NCBI GenBank assembly: GCA_023413185.1
Contig: JAEZQD010000135.1
Location: 1-43,620 of the forward strand
Source: Bacillota bacterium
Lineage (GTDB): Bacteria > Bacillota > Clostridia > Oscillospirales > Ruminococcaceae
DNA: 43,620 bases
Reading direction: 5' to 3'
Part shown: positions 24,287 to 33,533 of the stretch, piece by piece
Layout: each line of letters opens with the position of its first letter
Position numbering within the stretch: the first letter of the stretch is position 1
Translations under genes and position numbers: made by a program
Notes under the pieces: model-generated
Databases searched by the model: none
What the model saw: the letters and a program-made list of their open reading frames with translations, nothing else
Told to the model about the DNA's origin: nothing

Positions 24287-24320
24287 AGGAACTCTCCTTT
24301 TTGTCAATAAACTAACATTA

Positions 24321-24348
24321 AGTATACCACCGTCATATTGTTTGTCAA
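24321..24348 (-). promoter_or_regulatory. Promoter of the Mrp-like gene
   Basis: On the minus strand perfect TTGACA (24348-24343) and TATACT (24326-24321), spacing 16, about 35 bases before the start codon. Confidence 0.8.
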
Positions 24349-24386
24349 ATATCGTCCGGCATACCGTGGTAGGTTAGATATGTGGG

Positions 24387-25709
<1,323 letters not shown>

Positions 25710-25760
25710 GGCCATCCTTTCGCCCTGCGGTTTTAAGGCTTTGTAGTATTGGTGCGCACG

Positions 25761-28664
25761 TTACCGCTCCTGTGTGGCGGCAAACAGACTGCGCAGACGT
25801 ATCTTTACCGCGCCCAGGTTTGTTATCTCATCAATCTTAATCTGTGTGTAGATGCGCCCTTCTTTTTCTAATATATCGCGCACCTCGTCGGTGGTAATGG
25901 CATCCACGCCGCAGCCGAAGGAGACAAGCTGCACCAGCTCCATATCCGGTTGTGTCGCTATGTATTTTGCCGCCGCATACAGGCGGGAGTGATAGGTCCA
26001 CTGGTTTAGCACGGTCGTCTTAAATCGCTTCACATCACAGCTCACACAATCCTCCGAGATGATGGCGACGTGAAATCCCGCTATTAAACGGTCAATGCCG
26101 TGGTTTATCTCAGGGTCGATGTGATAGGGTCTACCTGCAAGGACGATGATCGGGCGGCCTTCTTTGCGCGCCTGCGCCACAATCTGCGCGCCCTGATTGC
26201 GCACCCGCTCAAAGAAAGACGTGTATTCTTGATAAGCAGCCTTTGTGGCGCTCGACACCTCTTTTGGTGTAATGCCGTCGAAATACTTACTTAAAACAGC
26301 ATGCATCTTTTTGGGGAAATCGCGCCTGCGGTGAATCCCCACATAATCCTTTATGAAGGTTATCTTTGCACAATCGGGCATGTTTGCGGTAATCACCTCG
26401 GGGTAATACGCAACCACCGGACAGTTGTAATGGTTGTCCCCGAGGCCCTCGTCTACGTTATAGGTTAAACAGGGGTAGAATATTGTTTGGATCCCATCGT
26501 CAATCAGCCTTTGCACATGACCGTGCAGGAGCTTTGCGGGGAAGCACACCGTGTCCGAAGGAATGGTGCTTTGCCCAAGCAGATACAGCTCCCGGTCAGA
26601 AAACGGTGACGATACAACCTCAAACCCGAGTTGGGTAAAGAAGGCATGCCAAAAGGGGAGAAGCTCAAACATATTAAGCCCGAGCGGAATGCCTATTCTA
26701 CCGCGTGTGCCCGGAACGGGCTTGTACTCCTGAATCAGTCTCAGCTTATAGTCGTAGATGTTCAGGCTGTTATCAGCGGTCTTTTTGGTAATGGGACGCT
26801 CGCAACGGTTTCCGCTAATAAACCGCCGCCCTGCGTCAAAGGTGTTGACGGTCAGCTGACAGTTGTTTTCGCACAGTCCGCAATGTACCGAGCGCACCTC
26901 GTGTGTAAAGCTTTTGAGCGCATCAAGCGAAAGAATGGTGCTCTTTTGGTCGGCTGCCTTATGGTTTTTCGCATAAAGGGCTGCGCCGTAAGCACCCATC
27001 AGCCCCGCAATCGTCGGGCGCACCACATCAACGCCAAGCTCCTGCTCAAATGCACGCAGTACAGCGTCGTTTAAGAAGGTGCCGCCCTGCACCACAATAT
27101 GCCGACCAAGCTCGGCGGCACTTGCGGCGCGAATGACCTTATACAGCGCATTCTTAACCACACTGATGGAAAGACCGGCAGAGATGTTCTCTATCGACGC
27201 GCCGTCCTTCTGCGCCTGCTTTACCGAGGAATTCATAAAGACGGTACAGCGGGAACCCAGGTCAACCGGTCGGTCGGCAAACAACCCAAGGCGAGCAAAC
27301 TCTTCAATCGAATAGCCAAGCGCGTTGGCAAACGTCTGTAAGAACGAGCCGCAGCCGGACGAGCACGCTTCATTCAAAAAGATGTTGTCAATGGTGCCGT
27401 TTTTAATCTTAAAGCACTTGATATCCTGCCCGCCGATGTCTATGATGAACTCCACCTCGGGCAAAAAGTTCTTGGCGGCGGTAAAATGCGCAACCGTCTC
27501 AACGACACCAAAGTCGATGCAAAACGCGTTTTTTATAATCTCCTCGCCATAGCCGGTAACGGTAGAACCCGCAATCGTGATGCTCGGATAACGCTCATAC
27601 AGCTCCTGCAGAAAGTCGCGGATGAGCGGAACGGGGTTACCGCTGTTGGGGCGGTAGCTGCTCAGTAACAGCCTGCCGTCCTCGGCAATCACAACGGTTT
27701 TCACGGTGGTAGAGCCCGCGTCGATACCCAGGTAAGCGCTGCCGCTGTAATCGGCGGGTTCAAGCGCCTCAACGGTGTGCCGCATATGACGCGAAGAAAA
27801 GCGCTGATATTCTTCGGCAGACAGAAACAACGGCGTCATGGTTGCGTACTGCTGCGCCGCTTCATAGTGAGACAAAAGATCGATGGCCTTCGCCAAATCC
27901 ACCTCTTGGTCGGCAGAGAATGCGGCACCAAGCGCAACATAATATAGAGAATCCTCAGGGCATACACCCGTGGTTTTTAGCGTTTCGTCAAAGCTCTTGC
28001 GAAGCTGGGGCAAAAAGGTAAGGGGACCGCCCAGATAAAGAATGTTGCCTGTTATCGGGCGCCCCTGTGCAAGACCGGCAATGGTCTGATTAACCACGGC
28101 GTGGAAGATACTCGCCGAGATGTCGCTCTTTTTTGCACCCTGGTTCAGCAACGGCTGAATGTCGCTTTTTGCAAATACGCCGCAACGTGACGCAATGGTA
28201 TATATCTTTTCGTGTTGCGCCGCAAGGTCATCCATTTGCTCAAGGGGCACATTCAGCAGTGTCGCCATCTGGTCGATAAACGCTCCGGTGCCTCCGGCGC
28301 AGGAGCCGTTCATACGCACCTCCATGCCGCCCGAAAGGAACAGGATCTTTGCGTCCTCTCCGCCAAGCTCGATTACGACATCTGTGCCCGGGGTGAGCCG
28401 GTTCGCGGCGATACGGGTAGCGTAGACCTCCTGCACAAATGGTATGGAGCAGCTCTCCGCAAGCCCCATGCCGGCGGAGCCGGATATCGCAATCCTCGCA
28501 CCGCTGTGAGGTGGCAGAATACGTTGCACCGTTTGCAACAACTCGATGGTTTTTTGCGTAATCTGAGAAAAATGCCTCTCGTACGAACGATATGTAACTA
28601 ATCCATTTTGGTCGGTTACCACGCACTTTATCGTGGTGGAACCAATATCAAGCCCTATGTTCAA
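25761..28664 (-). CDS. Double BadF/HgdC-type acyl-CoA dehydratase activase with DUF2229, N-terminal part
   Basis: A 967-residue protein with two ASKHA-fold ATPase domains of the BcrAD/BadFG/HgdC type, about residues 1-255 and 310-570, followed by a DUF2229 region to the end. Each ATPase has a DIGSTT/DAGSTT phosphate motif and a glycine/cysteine cluster (GSCAGGTGAFIDQM; CSSGCGSFLQTFA), with RCGVFAKSD and RCTVFMNSSV after them. These activators use ATP and a [4Fe-4S] cluster to inject an electron into a dehydratase. The DUF2229 part contains CENNCQLTV and SFGCGVDAITTDEV. The TTG at 28664 follows GGAGG. The gene ends in TAA just where the family's linker to the HgdB-like half would be. Confidence 0.88.
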   Translation of the reverse strand: MNIGLDIGSTTIKCVVTDQNGLVTYRSYERHFSQITQKTIELLQTVQRILPPHSGARIAISGSAGMGLAESCSIPFVQEVYATRIAANRLTPGTDVVIELGGEDAKILFLSGGMEVRMNGSCAGGTGAFIDQMATLLNVPLEQMDDLAAQHEKIYTIASRCGVFAKSDIQPLLNQGAKKSDISASIFHAVVNQTIAGLAQGRPITGNILYLGGPLTFLPQLRKSFDETLKTTGVCPEDSLYYVALGAAFSADQEVDLAKAIDLLSHYEAAQQYATMTPLFLSAEEYQRFSSRHMRHTVEALEPADYSGSAYLGIDAGSTTVKTVVIAEDGRLLLSSYRPNSGNPVPLIRDFLQELYERYPSITIAGSTVTGYGEEIIKNAFCIDFGVVETVAHFTAAKNFLPEVEFIIDIGGQDIKCFKIKNGTIDNIFLNEACSSGCGSFLQTFANALGYSIEEFARLGLFADRPVDLGSRCTVFMNSSVKQAQKDGASIENISAGLSISVVKNALYKVIRAASAAELGRHIVVQGGTFLNDAVLRAFEQELGVDVVRPTIAGLMGAYGAALYAKNHKAADQKSTILSLDALKSFTHEVRSVHCGLCENNCQLTVNTFDAGRRFISGNRCERPITKKTADNSLNIYDYKLRLIQEYKPVPGTRGRIGIPLGLNMFELLPFWHAFFTQLGFEVVSSPFSDRELYLLGQSTIPSDTVCFPAKLLHGHVQRLIDDGIQTIFYPCLTYNVDEGLGDNHYNCPVVAYYPEVITANMPDCAKITFIKDYVGIHRRRDFPKKMHAVLSKYFDGITPKEVSSATKAAYQEYTSFFERVRNQGAQIVAQARKEGRPIIVLAGRPYHIDPEINHGIDRLIAGFHVAIISEDCVSCDVKRFKTTVLNQWTYHSRLYAAAKYIATQPDMELVQLVSFGCGVDAITTDEVRDILEKEGRIYTQIKIDEITNLGAVKIRLRSLFAATQER

Positions 28665-28743
28665 ATGGAATCCTCCAGCCCTGTTTTATCTAACCCTTAT
28701 GATGGTGGCCGCGCCAATATATACTATAGTAACTATACTTGTT

Positions 28744-28771
28744 ATTATAACAGTATTTCAATATTTCGCAA
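28744..28771 (-). promoter_or_regulatory. Probable promoter of the activase gene
   Basis: On the minus strand TTGCGA (28771-28766) and TATAAT (28749-28744) with 16-base spacing, about 80 bases before the TTG start. Confidence 0.5.
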
Positions 28772-28919
28772 CTGTTTCTATTGACCAGCACATCCGAAAA
28801 ACAGCAGGGAAATACCCAAAACAAGATACAGTTATTGTAAGAATCATACGATTTTCATACATGTTTCGGCAGCCGTTAAGTGCAAAATTATACAAAGTTC
28901 TGCCTGCAACATATAAATC

Positions 28920-28948
28920 TTGATTTACAACATACTAAGTGGTATTAT
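28920..28948 (+). promoter_or_regulatory. Promoter of the ABC-F gene leader
   Basis: TTGATT (28920-28925) and TATTAT (28943-28948), spacing 17. Transcription would begin near 28955, giving a 240-base leader before the ABC-F start codon. Confidence 0.7.
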
Positions 28949-28962
28949 TGTAAAAAAGAGTG

Positions 28963-28989
28963 ATGGGAGCGAAAAAGGTGCGTAACTAA
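28963..28989 (+). CDS. Leader peptide upstream of the ABC-F gene
   Basis: A tiny ORF at the start of the leader. The full ATG frame encodes MGAKKVRN; inside it, GTG at 28978 would give only M-R-N with the same TAA, and this shorter version has the better ribosome binding site (GGGAG, 8 bases upstream). Short translated ORFs of this kind control many ribosome-protection and Erm genes. The last codons overlap a sequence that pairs with downstream leader RNA, which is what makes a regulatory role likely. Confidence 0.5.
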   Translation: MGAKKVRN

Positions 28990-29180
28990 TCTTGCAACTA
29001 AGAAACGGCATAGTAAACAGACATAAGCGAACGACTTCGCTTTGTTTTGCTGTGCTTTTGCAAGAAGGTTACGGATTCTTTTTGGCTCTTTTTTATAGTT
29101 GTGCTATGCCTTTTGTTGGGGGATAGCCTTACTGTATCTGCGAGCTGCAAGAGTGTGCTTTCTTGCAGCTATTTTTTTTG
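28981..29180 (+). promoter_or_regulatory. Transcription attenuator of the ABC-F gene
   Basis: Seen in the leader: CGTAAC (28981-28986) pairs with GTTACG (29068-29073), and CTTGCAA (28991-28997) with TTGCAAG (29058-29064), together one long-range helix; GGCATAG (29007-29013) can pair with CTATGCC (29104-29110); and a perfect 9-bp terminator stem (29143-29151 with 29162-29170) is followed by eight T (29172-29179), ending 10 bases before the ribosome binding site. The terminator stem contains GCTGCAAG/CTTGCAGC, which shares sequence with the first helix, so alternative pairings are possible. A ribosome stalled on the leader ORF would break the first helix. Confidence 0.72.
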
Positions 29181-29196
29181 ATACAGGGGGCTTTTT

Positions 29197-30675
29197 ATGT
29201 CTTTAATTAACGTTACAAACCTTTCGTTTGGTTATGACGGCAGCAGCGATATGATATTTGAAAACACCAGCTTTCAGATTGATACCCAGTGGAAACTGGG
29301 CTTTACCGGAAGAAACGGCAGGGGCAAAACCACATTTTTAAACCTGCTCTGCGGTCGCTATGAATACAGCGGCGTGATATCGGCAAGTGTTGAGTTTGAG
29401 TACTTTCCGTTTGCGGTTACGGATACGAAAAGCAGTACCGTCGATATCGTCGCCGCAATCTATCCAGACTACCTGCACTGGCAGCTGATGCGCGAGCTGA
29501 CGCTGCTTGACGTAAGCGAGGATGTTTTGTATCGTCCCTTTGAAACGCTTTCTAAGGGGGAACAGACAAAGGTACTTTTGGCGGCGTTGTTTTTAAAGGA
29601 GAATCGTTTTCTGCTTATCGACGAGCCGACAAACCATCTTGACCGCACAGCCCGCGAGCTGGTGGCTGATTATCTCGCAAAAAAGCAAGGCTTTATTCTG
29701 GTGTCGCATGATCGTGCGTTTCTTGACGCTTGCGTGGATCACATCCTGTCCATCAACAAAACCGAGATTGAGGTTCAAAAGGGGAACTTTTCGAGCTGGT
29801 GGGCAAACAAGCGGCAGCGCGATCAGTTTGAGCTGGCGGAGAACGAGCGCCTGAAAAAGGATATCGGCCGATTAAAGGAAGCTGCAAAGCGCACCTCCGA
29901 ATGGTCAGGGCAGTTGGAAAAAACGAAATACGCAACCCGACATGCGGGATTACGACCCGACAGAGGCTACATCGGTCACAAATCCGCAAAGATGATGAAG
30001 CGTGCGAAATCGCTGGAGTCAAGGCAGGAGAGCGCGCTGATAGAAAAATCCACCTTGCTTAAAAATATAGAATCTGCCGAGGAGCTGAAGCTGTCACCGC
30101 TCGTTTATCACAGCGCACAACTGTTACAGCTTCGTGACATCTCCGTTTTTTATGGGGATAAGCAAGCCTGCGGCATGGTGAGCTTTACGGTGAATCAGGG
30201 TGACCGCATCGCGCTGAGCGGCAAAAACGGCTCAGGCAAATCAAGCATCATAAAGCTAATCTGCGGGGAGGATATCACCTATTCGGGCAGCTTTATAAAG
30301 GGCAGTCAGTTAAGGGTATCCTATGTATCGCAGGTTACCGACCATCTTACGGGCAATCTGTCTGACTATGCAAAAGAAAGAGGACTCGATGAAAGCCTTT
30401 ATAAAGCGATTCTTAGAAAACTCGATTTCAAACGGATTCAATTCGAAAAGGAACTTGCCGATTTCAGCGCAGGGCAGAAGAAAAAGGTGCTTATTGCCGC
30501 AAGCCTATGTGAACGCGCGCATCTGTATGTCTGGGATGAACCGCTCAACTTCATCGATGTCCTCTCCCGCATGCAGATCGAGCAGCTGTTGCTCGAGTAT
30601 AAGCCAACCATCCTGTTTGTAGAACATGACCGCCATTTTTGCGAGCATGTGGCGACCAAACAAGTACAGCTGTAA
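29197..30675 (+). CDS. ABC-F ribosomal protection protein, Lsa/CplR-like
   Basis: A 492-residue soluble protein with two ABC ATPase domains and no membrane segments. First domain: Walker A GFTGRNGRGKTTFLN, signature LSKGEQTKVLLAA, Walker B LLIDEPTNHLD. The second has SGKNGSGKSSIIK, FSAGQKKKVLIAA and YVWDEPLNFID. Between them lies a basic, charged interdomain linker (about 205-290; LKEAAKRTSEWSGQLEKTKYA). Sequence and length resemble the Lsa/CplR group that protects ribosomes from lincosamides, pleuromutilins and streptogramins A. The attenuator leader supports drug induction. Resistance spectrum cannot be deduced. Start at 29197 is preceded by CAGGGGG. Confidence 0.92.
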   Translation: MSLINVTNLSFGYDGSSDMIFENTSFQIDTQWKLGFTGRNGRGKTTFLNLLCGRYEYSGVISASVEFEYFPFAVTDTKSSTVDIVAAIYPDYLHWQLMRELTLLDVSEDVLYRPFETLSKGEQTKVLLAALFLKENRFLLIDEPTNHLDRTARELVADYLAKKQGFILVSHDRAFLDACVDHILSINKTEIEVQKGNFSSWWANKRQRDQFELAENERLKKDIGRLKEAAKRTSEWSGQLEKTKYATRHAGLRPDRGYIGHKSAKMMKRAKSLESRQESALIEKSTLLKNIESAEELKLSPLVYHSAQLLQLRDISVFYGDKQACGMVSFTVNQGDRIALSGKNGSGKSSIIKLICGEDITYSGSFIKGSQLRVSYVSQVTDHLTGNLSDYAKERGLDESLYKAILRKLDFKRIQFEKELADFSAGQKKKVLIAASLCERAHLYVWDEPLNFIDVLSRMQIEQLLLEYKPTILFVEHDRHFCEHVATKQVQL

Positions 30676-30774
30676 CTGCATTTCTGGTGTACACCAAGGG
30701 TACTCAACAAGTTTCTCGGATTCTAACGCACAACACTTTTGCGTGTTAGTTCATTGAATTGTTAGAACGAGCCA

Positions 30775-30803
30775 TTTACAGGAATTGAAAACTATATTAT
30801 AAT
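30775..30803 (+). promoter_or_regulatory. Promoter of the nfnAB operon
   Basis: TTTACA (30775-30780) and TATAAT (30798-30803), spacing 17, a strong sigma-A promoter. Start of transcription near 30810. Confidence 0.85.
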
Positions 30804-30823
30804 AAAGGCTAAGCGCAAAAGCT

Positions 30824-30862
30824 AGAGAAGCTGCTACATCACAGCTTCTCTTTTAGTATTTT
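30824..30862 (+). terminator. Promoter-proximal hairpin before nfnA
   Basis: A perfect 10-bp stem (30824-30833 with 30842-30851, loop of 8) followed by TTTAGTATTTT, placed between the promoter and the nfnA start. It could stop readthrough from the ABC-F gene, or act as an attenuator of nfnAB. The T-tract is interrupted. Confidence 0.6.
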
Positions 30863-30887
30863 GGATAGACAGGGGATAGAACAGGTT

Positions 30888-31730
30888 ATGTATGAGATTG
30901 TAAAAAAAGTGGCACTGAACCCAACGGTTAGCCTAATGGAAATCAGCGCACCGCTTATTGCGAAAAAGGCGGAGCCGGGTCAATTCATTATCCTTCGCGT
31001 GGATGATGAGGGCGAGCGCATTCCCCTTACGATTGCGGATTTTAATCGGGAGAATGGGACTGTCACCATCATCTATCAGATTGTGGGCGCTACAACCCGC
31101 TCTCTGGACGCACTCAAGCAGGGGGATTGCCTGAACGATTTTGTGGGTCCGCTCGGCGTTGCCTCTCACGTGGAAGGGCTTAAAAGGGTTGCCGTTGTAG
31201 GCGGCGGCGTCGGCTCTGCCATTGCGTATCCCATCGCGAAAAAGCTGCATAACATGGGGGCGGTTGTTCATGCCATCACAGGCTTTCGGACCAAGGAGCT
31301 GGTTATCCTAGAAGACGAGTTTTCACGTGTCAGCGATAAGCTGATTATTAAGACGGATGACGGAACGTACGGCTCAAAGGGGCTTGTTACCGACGCATTA
31401 AAGCAACTAATTGAATCGGGCGAGCAGTACGATGAGGTTATTGCCATCGGTCCGCTTGTAATGATGAAATTTGTTGCAAAGCTTACCAGGGAATACGACA
31501 TTAAGACGGTGGTCAGCATGAATCCGGTTATGATTGACGGTACCGGTATGTGCGGCGGATGCCGGCTTACCGTTGGCGGAGAGACCAAATTTGCCTGTGT
31601 GGACGGACCGGACTTTGATGGGCACCTGGTTGATTTTGACGAAGCAATGCAGCGCAGTACGATGTACAAGTCGTTTGAAAACAGCCGCGATGAGGCTTGC
31701 AGATTGTTCCAAGTAGGGGACAATATATAG
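30888..31730 (+). CDS. nfnA: NfnA, small flavoprotein subunit of NADH-dependent ferredoxin:NADP+ oxidoreductase
   Basis: A 280-residue subunit with a ferredoxin-reductase-like FAD domain (residues 1-100; AEPGQFIILRV, IPLTIADF) and an NAD-binding domain (VAVVGGGVGSAIAYPIA near 107), closing with a Cys cluster DGTGMCGGCRLTVGG then FACVDGP, which binds a [2Fe-2S] cluster in the family. In NfnAB the complex bifurcates electrons between NADPH, NAD+ and ferredoxin. The start at 30888 follows AGGGGATAG. Followed closely by nfnB. Close homologs annotated as sulfide dehydrogenase or dihydroorotate-dehydrogenase electron-transfer subunits make the name moderately certain; the pairing with NfnB supports it. 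Confidence 0.88.
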   Translation: MYEIVKKVALNPTVSLMEISAPLIAKKAEPGQFIILRVDDEGERIPLTIADFNRENGTVTIIYQIVGATTRSLDALKQGDCLNDFVGPLGVASHVEGLKRVAVVGGGVGSAIAYPIAKKLHNMGAVVHAITGFRTKELVILEDEFSRVSDKLIIKTDDGTYGSKGLVTDALKQLIESGEQYDEVIAIGPLVMMKFVAKLTREYDIKTVVSMNPVMIDGTGMCGGCRLTVGGETKFACVDGPDFDGHLVDFDEAMQRSTMYKSFENSRDEACRLFQVGDNI

Positions 31731-31758
31731 TAAAACAGGGATAAAGGAGCTAAGAAAT

Positions 31759-33156
31759 ATGCCGAATATGACCCCCAATAAGAACCCTATGCCGGTGCAG
31801 GACCCCGCGGTGCGAAACGGCAATTTTGATGAGGTTGCGCTTGGTTACACCGAGGAGCAGGCGGTAAACGAAGCGGAGCGGTGCTTAAACTGTAAGCATC
31901 GTCCCTGTGTAGGCGGTTGTCCGGTTGCTATTGATATTCCGGGCTTTATCATGAAGGTTAAGGATCGGGACTTTGAAGGAGCCTACGAGGTGCTTAATCG
32001 TTCCACCTCATTGCCGGCGGTGTGCGGTCGTGTATGCCCGCAAGAGACCCAGTGCGAGGCCCTGTGTGTTCGCGGCATAAAGGGCGAGCCCGTTGCCATT
32101 GGCAGACTGGAACGCTTTGTGGCGGATTACCATATGCAATCCAACACCGAAAAACCGGTGGTTCCAGAGAAAAACGGGCATAAGGTTGCCGTTGTAGGTG
32201 CGGGTCCCGCAGGGCTTACCTGTGCGGGAGATCTGGCAAAAATGGGCTATGAGGTCACTGTGTTTGAGGCTTTGCATATGGCGGGTGGCGTATTGGTTTA
32301 CGGCATTCCCCAGTTTCGGCTTCCCAAAGAGATTGTGGGGCAGGAGATTGATAACCTAAAGTCTATCGGTGTAACCATCAGTACCAACATGGTTATCGGT
32401 AAGGTGCTTTCGATTGATGAGCTGTTCGACATGGGCTACGAAGCCGTGTTCATCGGCTCGGGTGCAGGTCTTCCTCGATTTATGCGCATTAAGGGCGAAA
32501 ACCTAAAGGGTGTGTACTCTGCCAACGAGTTTTTGACCCGCGTGAACCTGATGAAGGCATACAAAGACAACACCCAAACCCCAATTCAGCGCGCAAAAAG
32601 CGTAGCGGTTGTGGGCGGAGGCAATGTTGCGATGGATGCCGCGCGCTGCGCTAAGCGCCTTGGTGCGCAGAAGGTGTATATTGTTTATCGCCGTTCCGAA
32701 GCGGAGATGCCCGCACGCCACGAGGAGGTTGAACACGCGAAGGAGGAGGGCATCATCTTTAATGTGCTCACTAATCCGCTGGAGATTCTGGGTGACGAGC
32801 ATGGGTTTGTAACCGCAATGAATTGCATACAGATGGAGCTTGGAGAGCCGGATGCTTCGGGCAGACGCAGCCCAGTTGAGAAAGAGGGCTCTGAGTTTTT
32901 ACTGGAAGTCGACAGCGTCATCATGTCGATCGGAACCTCTCCCAACCCACTGATTCGCAACACCACACAAGGGCTTGAAACCAACCGTTACGGCTGTATT
33001 ATAACAAAGGATGATTCCGGTCTGACCTCGCGCGAGGGTGTGTACGCAGGCGGAGATGCTGTAACCGGCGCCGCAACCGTTATTCTTGCAATGGGTTCGG
33101 GCAAAAATGCCGCAACCGCCATCGATGAGTACATTAAGAGCACAAAGGGTATATAA
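31759..33156 (+). CDS. nfnB: NfnB, large subunit (glutamate synthase small-subunit-like)
   Basis: A 465-residue flavoprotein of the GltD family. The N-terminus has two Cys clusters (CLNCKHRPCVGGCP near 43-56, and CGRVCPQETQCEALC near 91-105) that bind two [4Fe-4S] clusters, then an FAD Rossmann motif VAVVGAGPAGLTCAGDLAKMG near 145, and an NADPH motif VAVVGGGNVAMDAARCAKRLGA near 287, with GGDAVTGAATVILAMGSGK at the end. Directly downstream of nfnA, with AAAGGAG before the ATG. Alone, the gene would look like a glutamate synthase beta subunit, but no gltB neighbour is present and the nfnA partner fits the bifurcating enzyme. Followed by a terminator. Confidence 0.9.
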   Translation: MPNMTPNKNPMPVQDPAVRNGNFDEVALGYTEEQAVNEAERCLNCKHRPCVGGCPVAIDIPGFIMKVKDRDFEGAYEVLNRSTSLPAVCGRVCPQETQCEALCVRGIKGEPVAIGRLERFVADYHMQSNTEKPVVPEKNGHKVAVVGAGPAGLTCAGDLAKMGYEVTVFEALHMAGGVLVYGIPQFRLPKEIVGQEIDNLKSIGVTISTNMVIGKVLSIDELFDMGYEAVFIGSGAGLPRFMRIKGENLKGVYSANEFLTRVNLMKAYKDNTQTPIQRAKSVAVVGGGNVAMDAARCAKRLGAQKVYIVYRRSEAEMPARHEEVEHAKEEGIIFNVLTNPLEILGDEHGFVTAMNCIQMELGEPDASGRRSPVEKEGSEFLLEVDSVIMSIGTSPNPLIRNTTQGLETNRYGCIITKDDSGLTSREGVYAGGDAVTGAATVILAMGSGKNAATAIDEYIKSTKGI

Positions 33157-33182
33157 AATTTATCGCAATACAACAAACCGAT

Positions 33183-33220
33183 ACAAGGCTGTTTGGCAAA
33201 ACCATACAGCCTTGTTTTAT
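33183..33220 (+). terminator. Terminator of nfnAB
   Basis: Perfect 10-bp inverted repeat (33183-33192 with 33206-33215) followed by TTTATG, about 27 bases after the nfnB stop. Confidence 0.82.
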
Positions 33221-33533
33221 GAAAGTAAGAATAATTTGCGATTAAATAGTTCCAGTTAATGTTTGTCTGTTTTTGGAGTATTGCGTAGATGGCATTATTT
33301 TGTTAATATATATTTGTTTATGAATAGCATACTACATAAAAATAGGCATTATTTTTTACTGTTAATTGTTGTTTTGCTTCATTAGCTGCAAGCTGAAAAT
33401 AATGAAAGATATGATAACTGAGCATAGATATGTCAATGAATATTGACATATTAGTCGCGATAGTTGCGATCAAGTTTCTTTTAGTCAACGGGTTTGCAAG
33501 TTGACTAAAAGCGGAATGGAGATATAGGGATTA
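33221..33533 (+). promoter_or_regulatory. AT-rich intergenic region with two perfect inverted repeats
   Basis: 377 bases separate nfnB from the AraC-type gene and this part is much richer in A and T than its surroundings; I see no gene in it. It holds two perfect dyads: a 10-bp palindrome ATATGTCAAT/ATTGACATAT (33428-33437 and 33442-33451, 4-base centre), operator-like in size and overlapping a TTGACA, and a 12-bp inverted repeat (33478-33489 with 33500-33511) ending 22 bases before the start codon. Confidence 0.55.

Noticed and set aside
31759..33156. Glutamate synthase beta subunit (gltD)
   Set aside because: No large glutamate synthase gene is adjacent, whereas the FAD/2Fe-2S partner typical of NfnA is directly upstream; NfnB fits better.
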